From: Novosphingobium jiangmenense
Lineage (GTDB): Bacteria > Pseudomonadota > Alphaproteobacteria > Sphingomonadales > Sphingomonadaceae
Direction: 5' to 3'
Assembly (NCBI RefSeq): GCF_015694345.1
Contig: NZ_JADQDC010000007.1
Location: forward strand, 124,001 to 188,000
DNA: 64,000 nucleotides
A program made the translations under genes and the position numbers. The notes under the pieces were generated by a model. That model had not been told where the DNA came from, did not search any database, and saw only the letters and a program-made list of their open reading frames with translations. Of the stretch, positions 36,664-44,066 are shown piece by piece (the first letter of the stretch is position 1; every line of letters begins with the position of its first letter).

Positions 36664-37547
36664 CGCTCCTCGATCAGTTTGAAAAAGCGCTGCAATGCCG
36701 GGTTTCCATTATCATCGCGCCAATAGAGCGCATATTCTAGCCGGGCAGGCCCCACAGGGTCATAGATCTCGCGGAACCTGAGCTCCGGCCAGGCGATGCC
36801 CTGCGAAGCTTCGGTGGCTATCGTGATGAAGCGTTTGGCCGTAACCATGCTCAATACGCTCTCAAGGCTTGTATCCTGGTATATGATGGCTGGCCGATAG
36901 CCTTGCTCGGTGAGGCGCGCGGAAAGTAGATAGCCCAAGATCGGACCAACTCCGGCGGTTGGAACTACGAACACCTCTCTGCGCAGGTCCTGCCAGTAAA
37001 TCCGCTCTCGCTCTGCCAGGGCATGGTCGGGCAGCAGAACGGCAAACAATCGCTCCGACCATAACGGGCGAGACTTAACGCCGGAATCGACGACGCCAAT
37101 GGGCGCGATGGCAACGTCGATCGTCCTGGATTGCAATCCGTGGAGGAGCTTTTCCGGACCCGCTTCAATACCGTCGAACTGGACGTCCGGAAAACGGGTC
37201 AGGTAATCGGTGAACGCAAGCTTGAGGTTGCCGGATGCCAATGGCGAGCAGTACCCGACGGCTATTCGTCCCTGCAGGCCATAGCTGACGTTGCGGGCTG
37301 TGGTCTGGAGGTTGTCGACATCAGTAACGATGCGACGCGCTTGTTCGATGAAGACACGGCCGTTTTCAGTCGGCTCTGCACCTCTGGTGGTACGTTCGAA
37401 AAGTTTGATGCCCAGCTGTTCCTCTAACTGCAAGACCCGTCGGCTAAGGGTTGACTGCTTCAGATTTAGCGCGGCTGCTGCTCGCGAGAAGCTCTGAGTA
37501 TCTGCAGTCATTACCGCGTAACGGAGTTGTCGAAGTTCCACCGCCAC
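36651..37547 (-). CDS. LysR-family transcriptional regulator at the tail of the catabolic operon
   Basis: 298 aa. An N-terminal winged helix-turn-helix (SFSRAAAALNLKQSTLSRRV) and a C-terminal effector-binding domain. It lies on the same strand and only 2 nt after the CoA-transferase subunit gene, so it is probably co-transcribed with the genes it may control, rather than divergent as is common for LysR. Ligand not predictable; an intermediate of the aromatic pathway is likely. Confidence 0.85.
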   Translation of the reverse strand: MAVELRQLRYAVMTADTQSFSRAAAALNLKQSTLSRRVLQLEEQLGIKLFERTTRGAEPTENGRVFIEQARRIVTDVDNLQTTARNVSYGLQGRIAVGYCSPLASGNLKLAFTDYLTRFPDVQFDGIEAGPEKLLHGLQSRTIDVAIAPIGVVDSGVKSRPLWSERLFAVLLPDHALAERERIYWQDLRREVFVVPTAGVGPILGYLLSARLTEQGYRPAIIYQDTSLESVLSMVTAKRFITIATEASQGIAWPELRFREIYDPVGPARLEYALYWRDDNGNPALQRFFKLIEERYPG

Positions 37548-37549
37548 AA

Positions 37550-38188
37550 TCAGCCATTTGAAAAATTGGCAGGCGTGTACGCAATCAATTGTTCCATAGT
37601 CACCCCAGGAGCTAAATCGACCAGCCTGAAGAATGAACTGTGATCGGGGCGCTCAAACACCGCCCAATTGGTCACGATCATGTCGACGACGTTCGTACCA
37701 GTTAGCGGCAGGGTGCACCTTCGAACGAACTTCGGGCTGCCGTCCTTGGCACAATGCTCCATCACGACGATGATTTTCCGGACACCCGCTACGAGATCCA
37801 TCGCGCCGCCCATGCCCTTGATCATCTTGCCGGGCACCATCCAGTTGGCGATGTCGCCGTTCTCGGCCACTTCCATCGCGCCCAAGACGGTCAGGTCGAT
37901 GTGCCCTCCGCGGATCATCGCGAAGCTCTGCGCGCTGTCGAAATAGGCCGAATGCGGCAGTTCGCTGATCGTCTGCTTGCCCGCGTTGATGAGGTCGGGG
38001 TCTTCCTCGCCCTCCAACGGGAAGGGCCCGATGCCGAGCATGCCATTCTCGCTCTGCAGCGTGACGGTCATGCCTGCGGGAATGTGGTTCGCCACCAGCG
38101 TCGGGATGCCGATGCCGAGGTTCACATAGAAGCCGTCCTGAAGTTCGCGCGCGGCGCGGGCGGCCATTTGATCGCGAGTCCAGCCCAT
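37550..38188 (-). CDS. scoB: 3-oxoacid CoA-transferase subunit B
   Basis: 212 aa. Class I CoA-transferase beta subunit with the catalytic glutamate E47 in the motif SENGMLG. With subunit A it moves CoA from succinyl-CoA to a 3-oxoacid, here probably acetoacetate released by the upstream hydrolase. Start is the ATG of a TGATG overlap with the A subunit; a GTG one codon earlier is possible. A 3-oxoadipate CoA-transferase role (beta-ketoadipate pathway) is less likely because no such pathway genes are present. Confidence 0.85.
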   Translation of the reverse strand: MGWTRDQMAARAARELQDGFYVNLGIGIPTLVANHIPAGMTVTLQSENGMLGIGPFPLEGEEDPDLINAGKQTISELPHSAYFDSAQSFAMIRGGHIDLTVLGAMEVAENGDIANWMVPGKMIKGMGGAMDLVAGVRKIIVVMEHCAKDGSPKFVRRCTLPLTGTNVVDMIVTNWAVFERPDHSSFFRLVDLAPGVTMEQLIAYTPANFSNG

Positions 38189-38895
38189 CACGCGGTCTCC
38201 TTCTGCCGCACGGTGTGGAACTCGATCTTCTTGACATAGGGCGCGCCCACGATCAGGCGCTGGACGTAGACGCCCGGCAGGTGGATCGCGTCGGGATCGA
38301 GGCTGCCTGTGGTAACGATCTCCTCGACCTCGACCACGCAGACCTTACCGCACGTCGCGGCGGGGACGTTAAAGTTGCGCGCGGTCTTGCGGAACACGAC
38401 GTTGCCGGTCTCGTCCGCCTTCCACGCCTTGACCAGCGACAGGTCGGCGAAGATCCCGCGCTCCAGGATAAAGTCCTGGCCGTCGAAATTCTTCACTTCC
38501 TTGCCCTCGGCCACCAGCGTGCCGACGCCGGTCTTCGTATAGAAGCCGGGGATGCCGGCACCGCCCGCGCGCATCCGCTCGGCCAGCGTGCCCTGGGGGC
38601 AGAATTCCACCTCGAGCTCGCCGGCGAGGTACTGCCGCTCGAACTCCTTGTTCTCGCCGACGTAGCTGGCGATCATCTTCCGGACCTGCCGCGTGCGCAG
38701 CAGCTTGCCGATGCCCTCGTTGTCGATCCCGGCGTTGTTGCTGGCGAAGGTCAGCTCCTTCACCCCGCTGTCGCGGATCGCGTCGAGCAGCCGCTCGGGG
38801 ATGCCGCACAGGCCGAAGCCACCGCAGGCGATCAGCAGGCCATCGCGCAAGAGGCCATCGAGCGCGGCCGTGGCATCCGGGTAGACCTTGTTCAC
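38188..38895 (-). CDS. scoA: 3-oxoacid CoA-transferase subunit A
   Basis: 235 aa. Alpha subunit of the same enzyme; shows the glycine-rich CoA-binding segment [13 protein letters not shown] and the conserved SNNAGID and FYTKTGVGT segments. It overlaps the GST gene upstream by 4 nt and the B subunit downstream by 1 nt. The codon usage looks GC-richer than that of the neighbouring upstream genes, so the CoA-transferase pair may have joined the cluster separately. Confidence 0.87.
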   Translation of the reverse strand: MNKVYPDATAALDGLLRDGLLIACGGFGLCGIPERLLDAIRDSGVKELTFASNNAGIDNEGIGKLLRTRQVRKMIASYVGENKEFERQYLAGELEVEFCPQGTLAERMRAGGAGIPGFYTKTGVGTLVAEGKEVKNFDGQDFILERGIFADLSLVKAWKADETGNVVFRKTARNFNVPAATCGKVCVVEVEEIVTTGSLDPDAIHLPGVYVQRLIVGAPYVKKIEFHTVRQKETA

Positions 38896-39575
38896 TGTGC
38901 CAGATCTCGGTCATGCTGACTGTCTGGATGCGCAGCGATAACCCAGTCTAGCGGCTGAGCTGACAGAGCCACAGCCCTGATCCTAGGGTAGCTGTCGAGT
39001 GGGACTCCATACCGTTCGGCGGAATAGACCTGCGGGATCAAGTGGCAATCGGCGATAGTGAACTGATCGCCAAAACAATATTGGCCGCCATGTTCCGCAA
39101 TCATCGCCTCTAGCGCGGTAAATCCCTCATTTATCCATGTTTCCATCCAATTCTGCACATGATCAGCGCTCGCGTTGCATTGATTGCGTAGCGCGTTCAG
39201 TACCCGCAAATTGTTCAGCGGATGGATATCGCATGCGATGGTCATGGCCATGGCACGCACTATCGCCCTTGCAGGTGGCTTGGGCGGAAGAAGGGCAGGC
39301 GAAGGAAATACCTCTTCAAGCCACTCGATTATCGCGCTGCTCTGCGTGAAAATGCGATCTCCGCATTGAACGGTCGGCACCAAGCCCATCGGGTTCAACG
39401 CGAGATAGTTGGCCTCGCGTTGCTGGCCGGTCCGCAGATTGTGCGCCACCTGAATGTAAGACAAGCGCTTGTACTCAAGCGCTAATCTTGTCCGAAAGCT
39501 GGTGCCAGAACGCCAGTAGCCGTGCAGCACGATGGGCGGCAAACCTGTTTGAACCAAATTGGCCGGAGCCTCCAT
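38892..39575 (-). CDS. Zeta-like glutathione S-transferase, probable maleylacetoacetate isomerase
   Basis: 227 aa. Thioredoxin-fold N-terminal domain with the glutathione-site segment [10 protein letters not shown] and a helical C-terminal domain with [13 protein letters not shown], both typical of MaiA. The start ATG at 39,575 has an AAGGA 9 nt upstream; a TTG two codons earlier is less likely. The usual zeta-class active-site SSCSWRVR is replaced by SGTSFRTR (residues 23-30), so the cysteine is missing. Predicted reaction: cis-trans isomerisation of maleylacetoacetate (or maleylpyruvate) to the fumaryl form. Confidence 0.75.
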   Translation of the reverse strand: MEAPANLVQTGLPPIVLHGYWRSGTSFRTRLALEYKRLSYIQVAHNLRTGQQREANYLALNPMGLVPTVQCGDRIFTQSSAIIEWLEEVFPSPALLPPKPPARAIVRAMAMTIACDIHPLNNLRVLNALRNQCNASADHVQNWMETWINEGFTALEAMIAEHGGQYCFGDQFTIADCHLIPQVYSAERYGVPLDSYPRIRAVALSAQPLDWVIAAHPDSQHDRDLAQ

Positions 39576-39663
39576 GCTCAATCCTTCTTTCGGGCGGCTT
39601 TGAACTTCTCTGGATCTACGCGATCAATCGTCAGCAGCCTGCGCTCCTGACCTGTTGTTCCAA

Positions 39664-40665
39664 TCAAGCGACTGATTGTTCGATGGCACCGAATATCGAC
39701 CGGCCATCGGGACCGTTCATGGCGATCCTGACGCGATCACCAGACCGCATGAACGGAGTAAGTGGGCGACCATGGATGATGGTTTCTACCGTCCGCACTT
39801 CGGCCAGGCAGCTGTAGCCTAGTCCGCCCTGTGCGATTGGCTTCCCTGGCCCGCCATCGACATCGCGATTAGAGACAGTGCCCGAGCCAATGATGGTTCC
39901 AGCAGCAAGATTCCTTGTCTTCGCTGCGTGCGAAATCAAACGCCCAAAGTCGAAGGTCATATCGATCCCTGCATTGGCCCGACCTAATGGGGCACCATTC
40001 AGGTCAACCTCCAGAATTCCATGGAGCTTGCCGTCCCGCCACATGGGCCCGAGGGCGTCTGGTGTGACAAAGACTGGCGAAAAGGCACTCGCCGGCTTTG
40101 ACTGAAAGAACCCGAAACCCTTCGCCAATTCATCGGGGATGAGACCGCGCAGGCTAACGTCATTGGTCAATCCGACCAGAATGATATGATCGCGTGCTGC
40201 ATAGGGATCGATGCCCATAGGGACATCGTTCGTTACAACGACGATTTCGGCCTCCATGTCGCAACCCCAACATTCGTCTGCCAGAGGTATTGGGTCTCGG
40301 GGCCCCAAAAAGGCGTCAGAGCCGCCCTGATACATTAGCGGGTCATGCCAGAAGCTCTCAGGCATGGCGGCAGACCGCGCCTGCCGCACCAACGCGACGT
40401 GGTTCACATAAGCACTGCCATCGGCCCATTGATAAGCCCGCGGTAGTGGGGAGGAAACCGCCTGATCATCAAACCGCGACCGTTCAATGGTACCAGCTTC
40501 AAGGGCCAGTGAAAGGTCCAGAAGTCTTGGTTCGATCAATTCCCAGTTTTCGATCGCTGCCTGCAGTGTCGGACAGATTGTCTCGGCGCTGACGCACCAA
40601 ACCAAATCGTCAGACACGACGACCAGCCGACCATCTCTCCCGCCCTTGAGTGAGCCGAGCTTCAT
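39664..40665 (-). CDS. Fumarylacetoacetase-family hydrolase
   Basis: 333 aa. The FAH fold is indicated by the metal-site segments DMEAEIVVVTND and ISHAAKTRNLAAGTIIGSGT, plus GDRVRIAM near the C terminus. It would split a fumaryl-acyl product, most likely fumarylacetoacetate to fumarate and acetoacetate. The frame opens at 40,728, but the ATG at 40,665, which overlaps the VOC stop by 4 nt, gives the normal family start (MKLGSLKGGRDGRLVVVSDD). It resembles the bacterial about 330-aa FAH group; fumarylpyruvate hydrolase is the alternative. Confidence 0.85.
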   Translation of the reverse strand: MKLGSLKGGRDGRLVVVSDDLVWCVSAETICPTLQAAIENWELIEPRLLDLSLALEAGTIERSRFDDQAVSSPLPRAYQWADGSAYVNHVALVRQARSAAMPESFWHDPLMYQGGSDAFLGPRDPIPLADECWGCDMEAEIVVVTNDVPMGIDPYAARDHIILVGLTNDVSLRGLIPDELAKGFGFFQSKPASAFSPVFVTPDALGPMWRDGKLHGILEVDLNGAPLGRANAGIDMTFDFGRLISHAAKTRNLAAGTIIGSGTVSNRDVDGGPGKPIAQGGLGYSCLAEVRTVETIIHGRPLTPFMRSGDRVRIAMNGPDGRSIFGAIEQSVA

Positions 40666-41210
40666 GCGACCGCCCCTTCCTGATGAAGCCAAGAAGCATG
40701 CTTGGGCGCTCGCTTGGTGACGCTCCATTCCTGCAGCATGATTGGCGCTAGGCGCTCCAGCTCCGCATACTGATCCGCACTGCCGATGTTGCAGGCGAGC
40801 TCAAGCCGATGCCCGTTCGGATCGAAGAAGTAGATCGAACGGAATATGCCATGGTACGTCGGTCCCAAGACCTCGATACCAAGACCCTCCAAGTGGGTTT
40901 TCGCAGCCAGAAGGGCGGCTTCATCCTGGACTTCGAACGCTAGATGTTGAACCCAGGCGGGGGTGTTCTCATCGCGCCCCATCTGGGGCTGATTGGGGAG
41001 CTCGAAAAACGCCAGCACGTTGCCTCCGCCGCAATCGAGAAACACGTGCATGTATGGGTCAAACTCACCTGTCGAAGGGACATAGTCTTCGGCGAACGCG
41101 TTTGTGTATCGCATCCCGAGTGCGCGCTCGTAGAACGAAACAGTCTCCTTAGCCTCTCGGCATCGATATGCGACATGGTGAATCCGCTGAAGGGCGAATG
41201 GAGCGGTCAC
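40662..41210 (-). CDS. VOC-family metalloprotein, candidate ring-cleavage dioxygenase
   Basis: 182 aa, one vicinal-oxygen-chelate module pair. Candidate metal ligands are H12 (RIHHVAY), E70 or H89 (WVQHLAF), and E137 (GHRLEL). Placed between the flavin hydroxylase and the FAH hydrolase, exactly where a ring-opening enzyme is needed, and no other dioxygenase is in the cluster. Most extradiol enzymes of this type have two such modules and about 290 aa, so a glyoxalase or isomerase role remains possible. Overlaps both neighbours by 4 nt. Confidence 0.7.
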   Translation of the reverse strand: MTAPFALQRIHHVAYRCREAKETVSFYERALGMRYTNAFAEDYVPSTGEFDPYMHVFLDCGGGNVLAFFELPNQPQMGRDENTPAWVQHLAFEVQDEAALLAAKTHLEGLGIEVLGPTYHGIFRSIYFFDPNGHRLELACNIGSADQYAELERLAPIMLQEWSVTKRAPKHASWLHQEGAVA

Positions 41211-41419
41211 GAGGCAATTTCTCCCGTCATTGTGTCGAATTCCGCTGAAGCGATTAGCTTCAGCACAGTCTCAACATCAGAAATCTGGTTGATGAGCAGC
41301 AGAATCAGGCGCGCATTCAGCCTGAGGCTCTCCGCATCCGATCGGCCTCGGTGCAGATCTATCAGCTGCGCGTAGATCGTATCGGCGTCCGCCGTGCTAA
41401 GGATGTTCGCCTCGCTCAC
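41207..41419 (-). CDS. DUF2783 small protein
   Basis: 70 aa, helical, no cysteine or membrane segment. DUF2783 proteins are found next to FAD-dependent aromatic hydroxylases; function unknown, possibly a small subunit or stabiliser of the hydroxylase. It overlaps the hydroxylase stop and the VOC start by 4 nt each. Confidence 0.75.
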   Translation of the reverse strand: MSEANILSTADADTIYAQLIDLHRGRSDAESLRLNARLILLLINQISDVETVLKLIASAEFDTMTGEIAS

Positions 41420-43029
41420 GCGCTCACTCCCTGGCTTGATCGCTTCAGCGCCGCTGTAAGATTGTCCGCGTCTGGTGTCCGAAACCTGGCTGCCACATAC
41501 TGATCAGGGCGGATCAGATAAGCTGACCCTGGCCGCAGATCTAACCTTTCGATGGCGATTCGAGCGTTGGTCCGCGCTGCTAGATCGATGTGATCGACAC
41601 CAAGGGGAGGGTCAAATTGCCCGCCGTTGCTCAAGATTACGAAGCGGCCCCCAAGCTTCTCCAACAGCCAACCTTCGTCGAGAGGTGCGTCAATGACCGG
41701 GTATCCAGATGCTACGCCACCCAACCAATCCCCTTCATCCGGGGAATTCAACGGACCATCCGGGTAGCCCACGGCGGTTGAAAGCCGCCCAGAGTTCACG
41801 AAGGCGCGTGCAAAATCTGACACGCCAGCCAAATCCAGAACGGCGTCCCGGAATGCAGTGCTCACTGCGCTTTTGGGCGTCAGAAAGTCGGTGGAGCGCG
41901 TCGAGTTGAGAATATTCTCATCTGCGGTGGTGATCGCTTCAATGTTATAGGTCTCGAGGAATTCTTCCGGCGCATCACCGCGCAGCACAAGATCCAGCTT
42001 CCAACCGAGATTGTCGATATCCGCGAGCCCACCATTGCAGCCTCGCGCACCAAATGGGGAGACGAGATGGGCGCTATCGCCTGCGAAGATCGCCCTGCCG
42101 TGCACGAACCGCGCCATCCGCCGGCATTGGAATGTGTAGACGCTGTACCATTCGCGTTCGAATTCAACATCGGCGCCGAGCATGGCCTTCACCAGCGGGT
42201 TGACGTTCTCCGGGCGGATGCAAGCTTCCCGGTCGATATCCCAGCCAAGTTGGAAATCGATCCGCCAGATGTCGTCTGGCTGCTTATGCAAAAGGACCGA
42301 CTTTCCGGGATTGAACGGCGGGTCAAACCAAAACCAGCGCTCGGCAGGGAAATCCCCCTTCATGCGGACATCGGCAATGAGGAAATTGTCCTCAAAGACG
42401 CGTCCCTCGAAATCCAGGTCAAGTTTGTTGCGAATGGTGCTTTTGCTGCCGTCGCAAGCGACTAGCCATTCACATGTGATCTCATAGTCGCCACCTTCGG
42501 CCTTGACCCCAATTTTCGCTCCGCTGGCTGAGGTGCTGACATCAGTAACCTCGTGGCCCCATCGCACTTCGACATTGGGCAACTCACTGATCCGTCCGAT
42601 CAACAAATCTTCGAGATAATATTGCTGGAGATTGATGAAACCCGGCATTTTCTGGTTTTTAACTGGCAACAGATCAAACTGATAAATCGGTTCTCTGCTG
42701 TCCTTCCAGAACACCTTACCGACGTTCCATGTCACACCACGTTCAACGGCCTGTCCTCCGACCTTGAGGCGGTCTAGGATATCAAGCGAGCGCTTGGAGA
42801 AGCAGATCGCCTTTGAACCGTCGGGAATGAAATCGAATTTGCCAATCACAAGCACTTCGTGACCGCGCTGCCCCAAATCTATCGCCAGAGCCAGTCCGAC
42901 AGGGCCGGTCCCAACGATAACCACCCGGTGCTCACCCTTGTGAGTGGGCTTTGGCACAGGGGTTGGTTGGATTGAGCGCCAAACACGCACATTGCCGCGT
43001 GTTTCGATCGTGGATGAAGGACGAGCCAC
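41416..43029 (-). CDS. FAD-dependent aromatic hydroxylase (MhpA-like, class A)
   Basis: 537 aa from the GTG at 43,029, 5 nt after the MBL gene; a TTG at 43,056 inside that gene is the alternative. Contains the dinucleotide motif VVIVGTGPVGLALA, the DG motif LVACDGSKSTIR and the GD motif AIFAGDSAHLVSPFGARG, followed by a C-terminal thioredoxin-like domain. Group A flavin monooxygenases use NAD(P)H and oxygen to hydroxylate phenols. Here it would prepare an arylacetic or hydroxyarylacetic acid for ring opening. Exact substrate unknown. Confidence 0.87.
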   Translation of the reverse strand: MARPSSTIETRGNVRVWRSIQPTPVPKPTHKGEHRVVIVGTGPVGLALAIDLGQRGHEVLVIGKFDFIPDGSKAICFSKRSLDILDRLKVGGQAVERGVTWNVGKVFWKDSREPIYQFDLLPVKNQKMPGFINLQQYYLEDLLIGRISELPNVEVRWGHEVTDVSTSASGAKIGVKAEGGDYEITCEWLVACDGSKSTIRNKLDLDFEGRVFEDNFLIADVRMKGDFPAERWFWFDPPFNPGKSVLLHKQPDDIWRIDFQLGWDIDREACIRPENVNPLVKAMLGADVEFEREWYSVYTFQCRRMARFVHGRAIFAGDSAHLVSPFGARGCNGGLADIDNLGWKLDLVLRGDAPEEFLETYNIEAITTADENILNSTRSTDFLTPKSAVSTAFRDAVLDLAGVSDFARAFVNSGRLSTAVGYPDGPLNSPDEGDWLGGVASGYPVIDAPLDEGWLLEKLGGRFVILSNGGQFDPPLGVDHIDLAARTNARIAIERLDLRPGSAYLIRPDQYVAARFRTPDADNLTAALKRSSQGVSA

Positions 43030-43034
43030 CGACC

Positions 43035-43994
43035 TTAGTCCTGCAACTGTGCCCAAACCAGCCGATCTAGATCCATAGTCCAGATTTCTGGCCAGTCCTT
43101 ACCTTCGAATTCGTCCCACAGCCGCTTGACATCGAACGGGAGGCAATGCTCGAAAATCGGCCAGCGGCCGAACTTTGGTTCAAGCGCAGCATGGCATGCC
43201 AGGAACGCGTCCTTAAGTGTTCCGCCACGCTTGTGAACGGCACCGGTGTGCTCAATCATAGACTTCAGGAAGTCACGGGTTTGCTCAATCGCTGCGTCGC
43301 AGGCTGTCGCACCACGCGCGACTGCGCCACGGCCGCCGACCAGATTTTCCGGCCGGAAGGATTTCACTCGGTCGAGCGTTCCGGCAGACCAGTCAAAATG
43401 GAAGGCGTCACCAGTGTACAATGCCGCCTCAGCTTCCACGAGGTCGCCCGCGAATAGTGTTCTTGACTTCTCGTGCCATACGACGATGTCGCCCGCTGTA
43501 TGGCCCCGCCCGCAGAAATGCAGGTCGATGTGTCCGCGGTCGCCGCCAAGACCAATACGCATATGTTCGTCGAAGACCTTCGTCGGGCGCGTGAGCCCCG
43601 GGATCCCATCGGGCTCCTTGAACAAACGAGGCATCCGCCCGAACTCGCTAGCCCAGTCCTGAAGACCTCGCTCCTCGATGAGGTCGCGCGTGGCAGAACT
43701 GGCAACGATCTGCTCGGCATCGAACGCACTCGCACCAAGAACTCGAACCGCATGATAGTGAGTCAGTATGAGATACTTGATTGGCTTATCCGTGTGTTCA
43801 CGAAGCTTTGTGAGCCAGTCGCGCGCCGCCGCGGGGGTCGCACGCGCCTCGATGCAAACGAGGAAATCCTCGCCTTCGATCGCGCCGACATTCGGGTCGC
43901 CCTCTGCCGTCAAGGCATAGACGCCATTATCCAGCACCTCGAGTGTCTCGGTTTTGGCCGACATGTCAGCCGACGACGCAAATGGCTTCGCCAT
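43035..43994 (-). CDS. Metallo-beta-lactamase-fold protein with degenerate metal motif
   Basis: 319 aa. The MBL fold is clear: THYHAVR at 78-84, HFCGRGHTAGD and LFAGDLVEAE. The canonical HxHxDH is changed to HYHAVRVLG: H79 and H81 remain while the D and last H positions are Val and Arg, so at most one metal site may be intact. Such variants are seen beside FAD hydroxylase/DUF2783 genes. Possibly a hydrolase or lactonase of the pathway. Separated from the TonB receptor by a hairpin-containing 72-nt gap. Confidence 0.8.
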   Translation of the reverse strand: MAKPFASSADMSAKTETLEVLDNGVYALTAEGDPNVGAIEGEDFLVCIEARATPAAARDWLTKLREHTDKPIKYLILTHYHAVRVLGASAFDAEQIVASSATRDLIEERGLQDWASEFGRMPRLFKEPDGIPGLTRPTKVFDEHMRIGLGGDRGHIDLHFCGRGHTAGDIVVWHEKSRTLFAGDLVEAEAALYTGDAFHFDWSAGTLDRVKSFRPENLVGGRGAVARGATACDAAIEQTRDFLKSMIEHTGAVHKRGGTLKDAFLACHAALEPKFGRWPIFEHCLPFDVKRLWDEFEGKDWPEIWTMDLDRLVWAQLQD

Positions 43995-44021
43995 GATTTT
44001 TCCTCTGATTTTGGTTTAAGT

Positions 44022-44050
44022 GGGACGGCCGACCCGCTGACGGCCGTCCC
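44022..44050 (-). terminator. Strong hairpin between TonB receptor and MBL genes
   Basis: GGGACGGCCG and CGGCCGTCCC form a perfect 10-bp stem with a 9-nt loop, directly after the receptor stop in the direction of transcription. The following bases on the minus strand (ACTTAAACC) are not a U-tract, so it is probably an attenuator or RNA-stability element that lets the receptor be expressed at a different level from the enzymes. Confidence 0.55.
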
Positions 44051-44066
44051 CTAGATCCTGTCGGAC

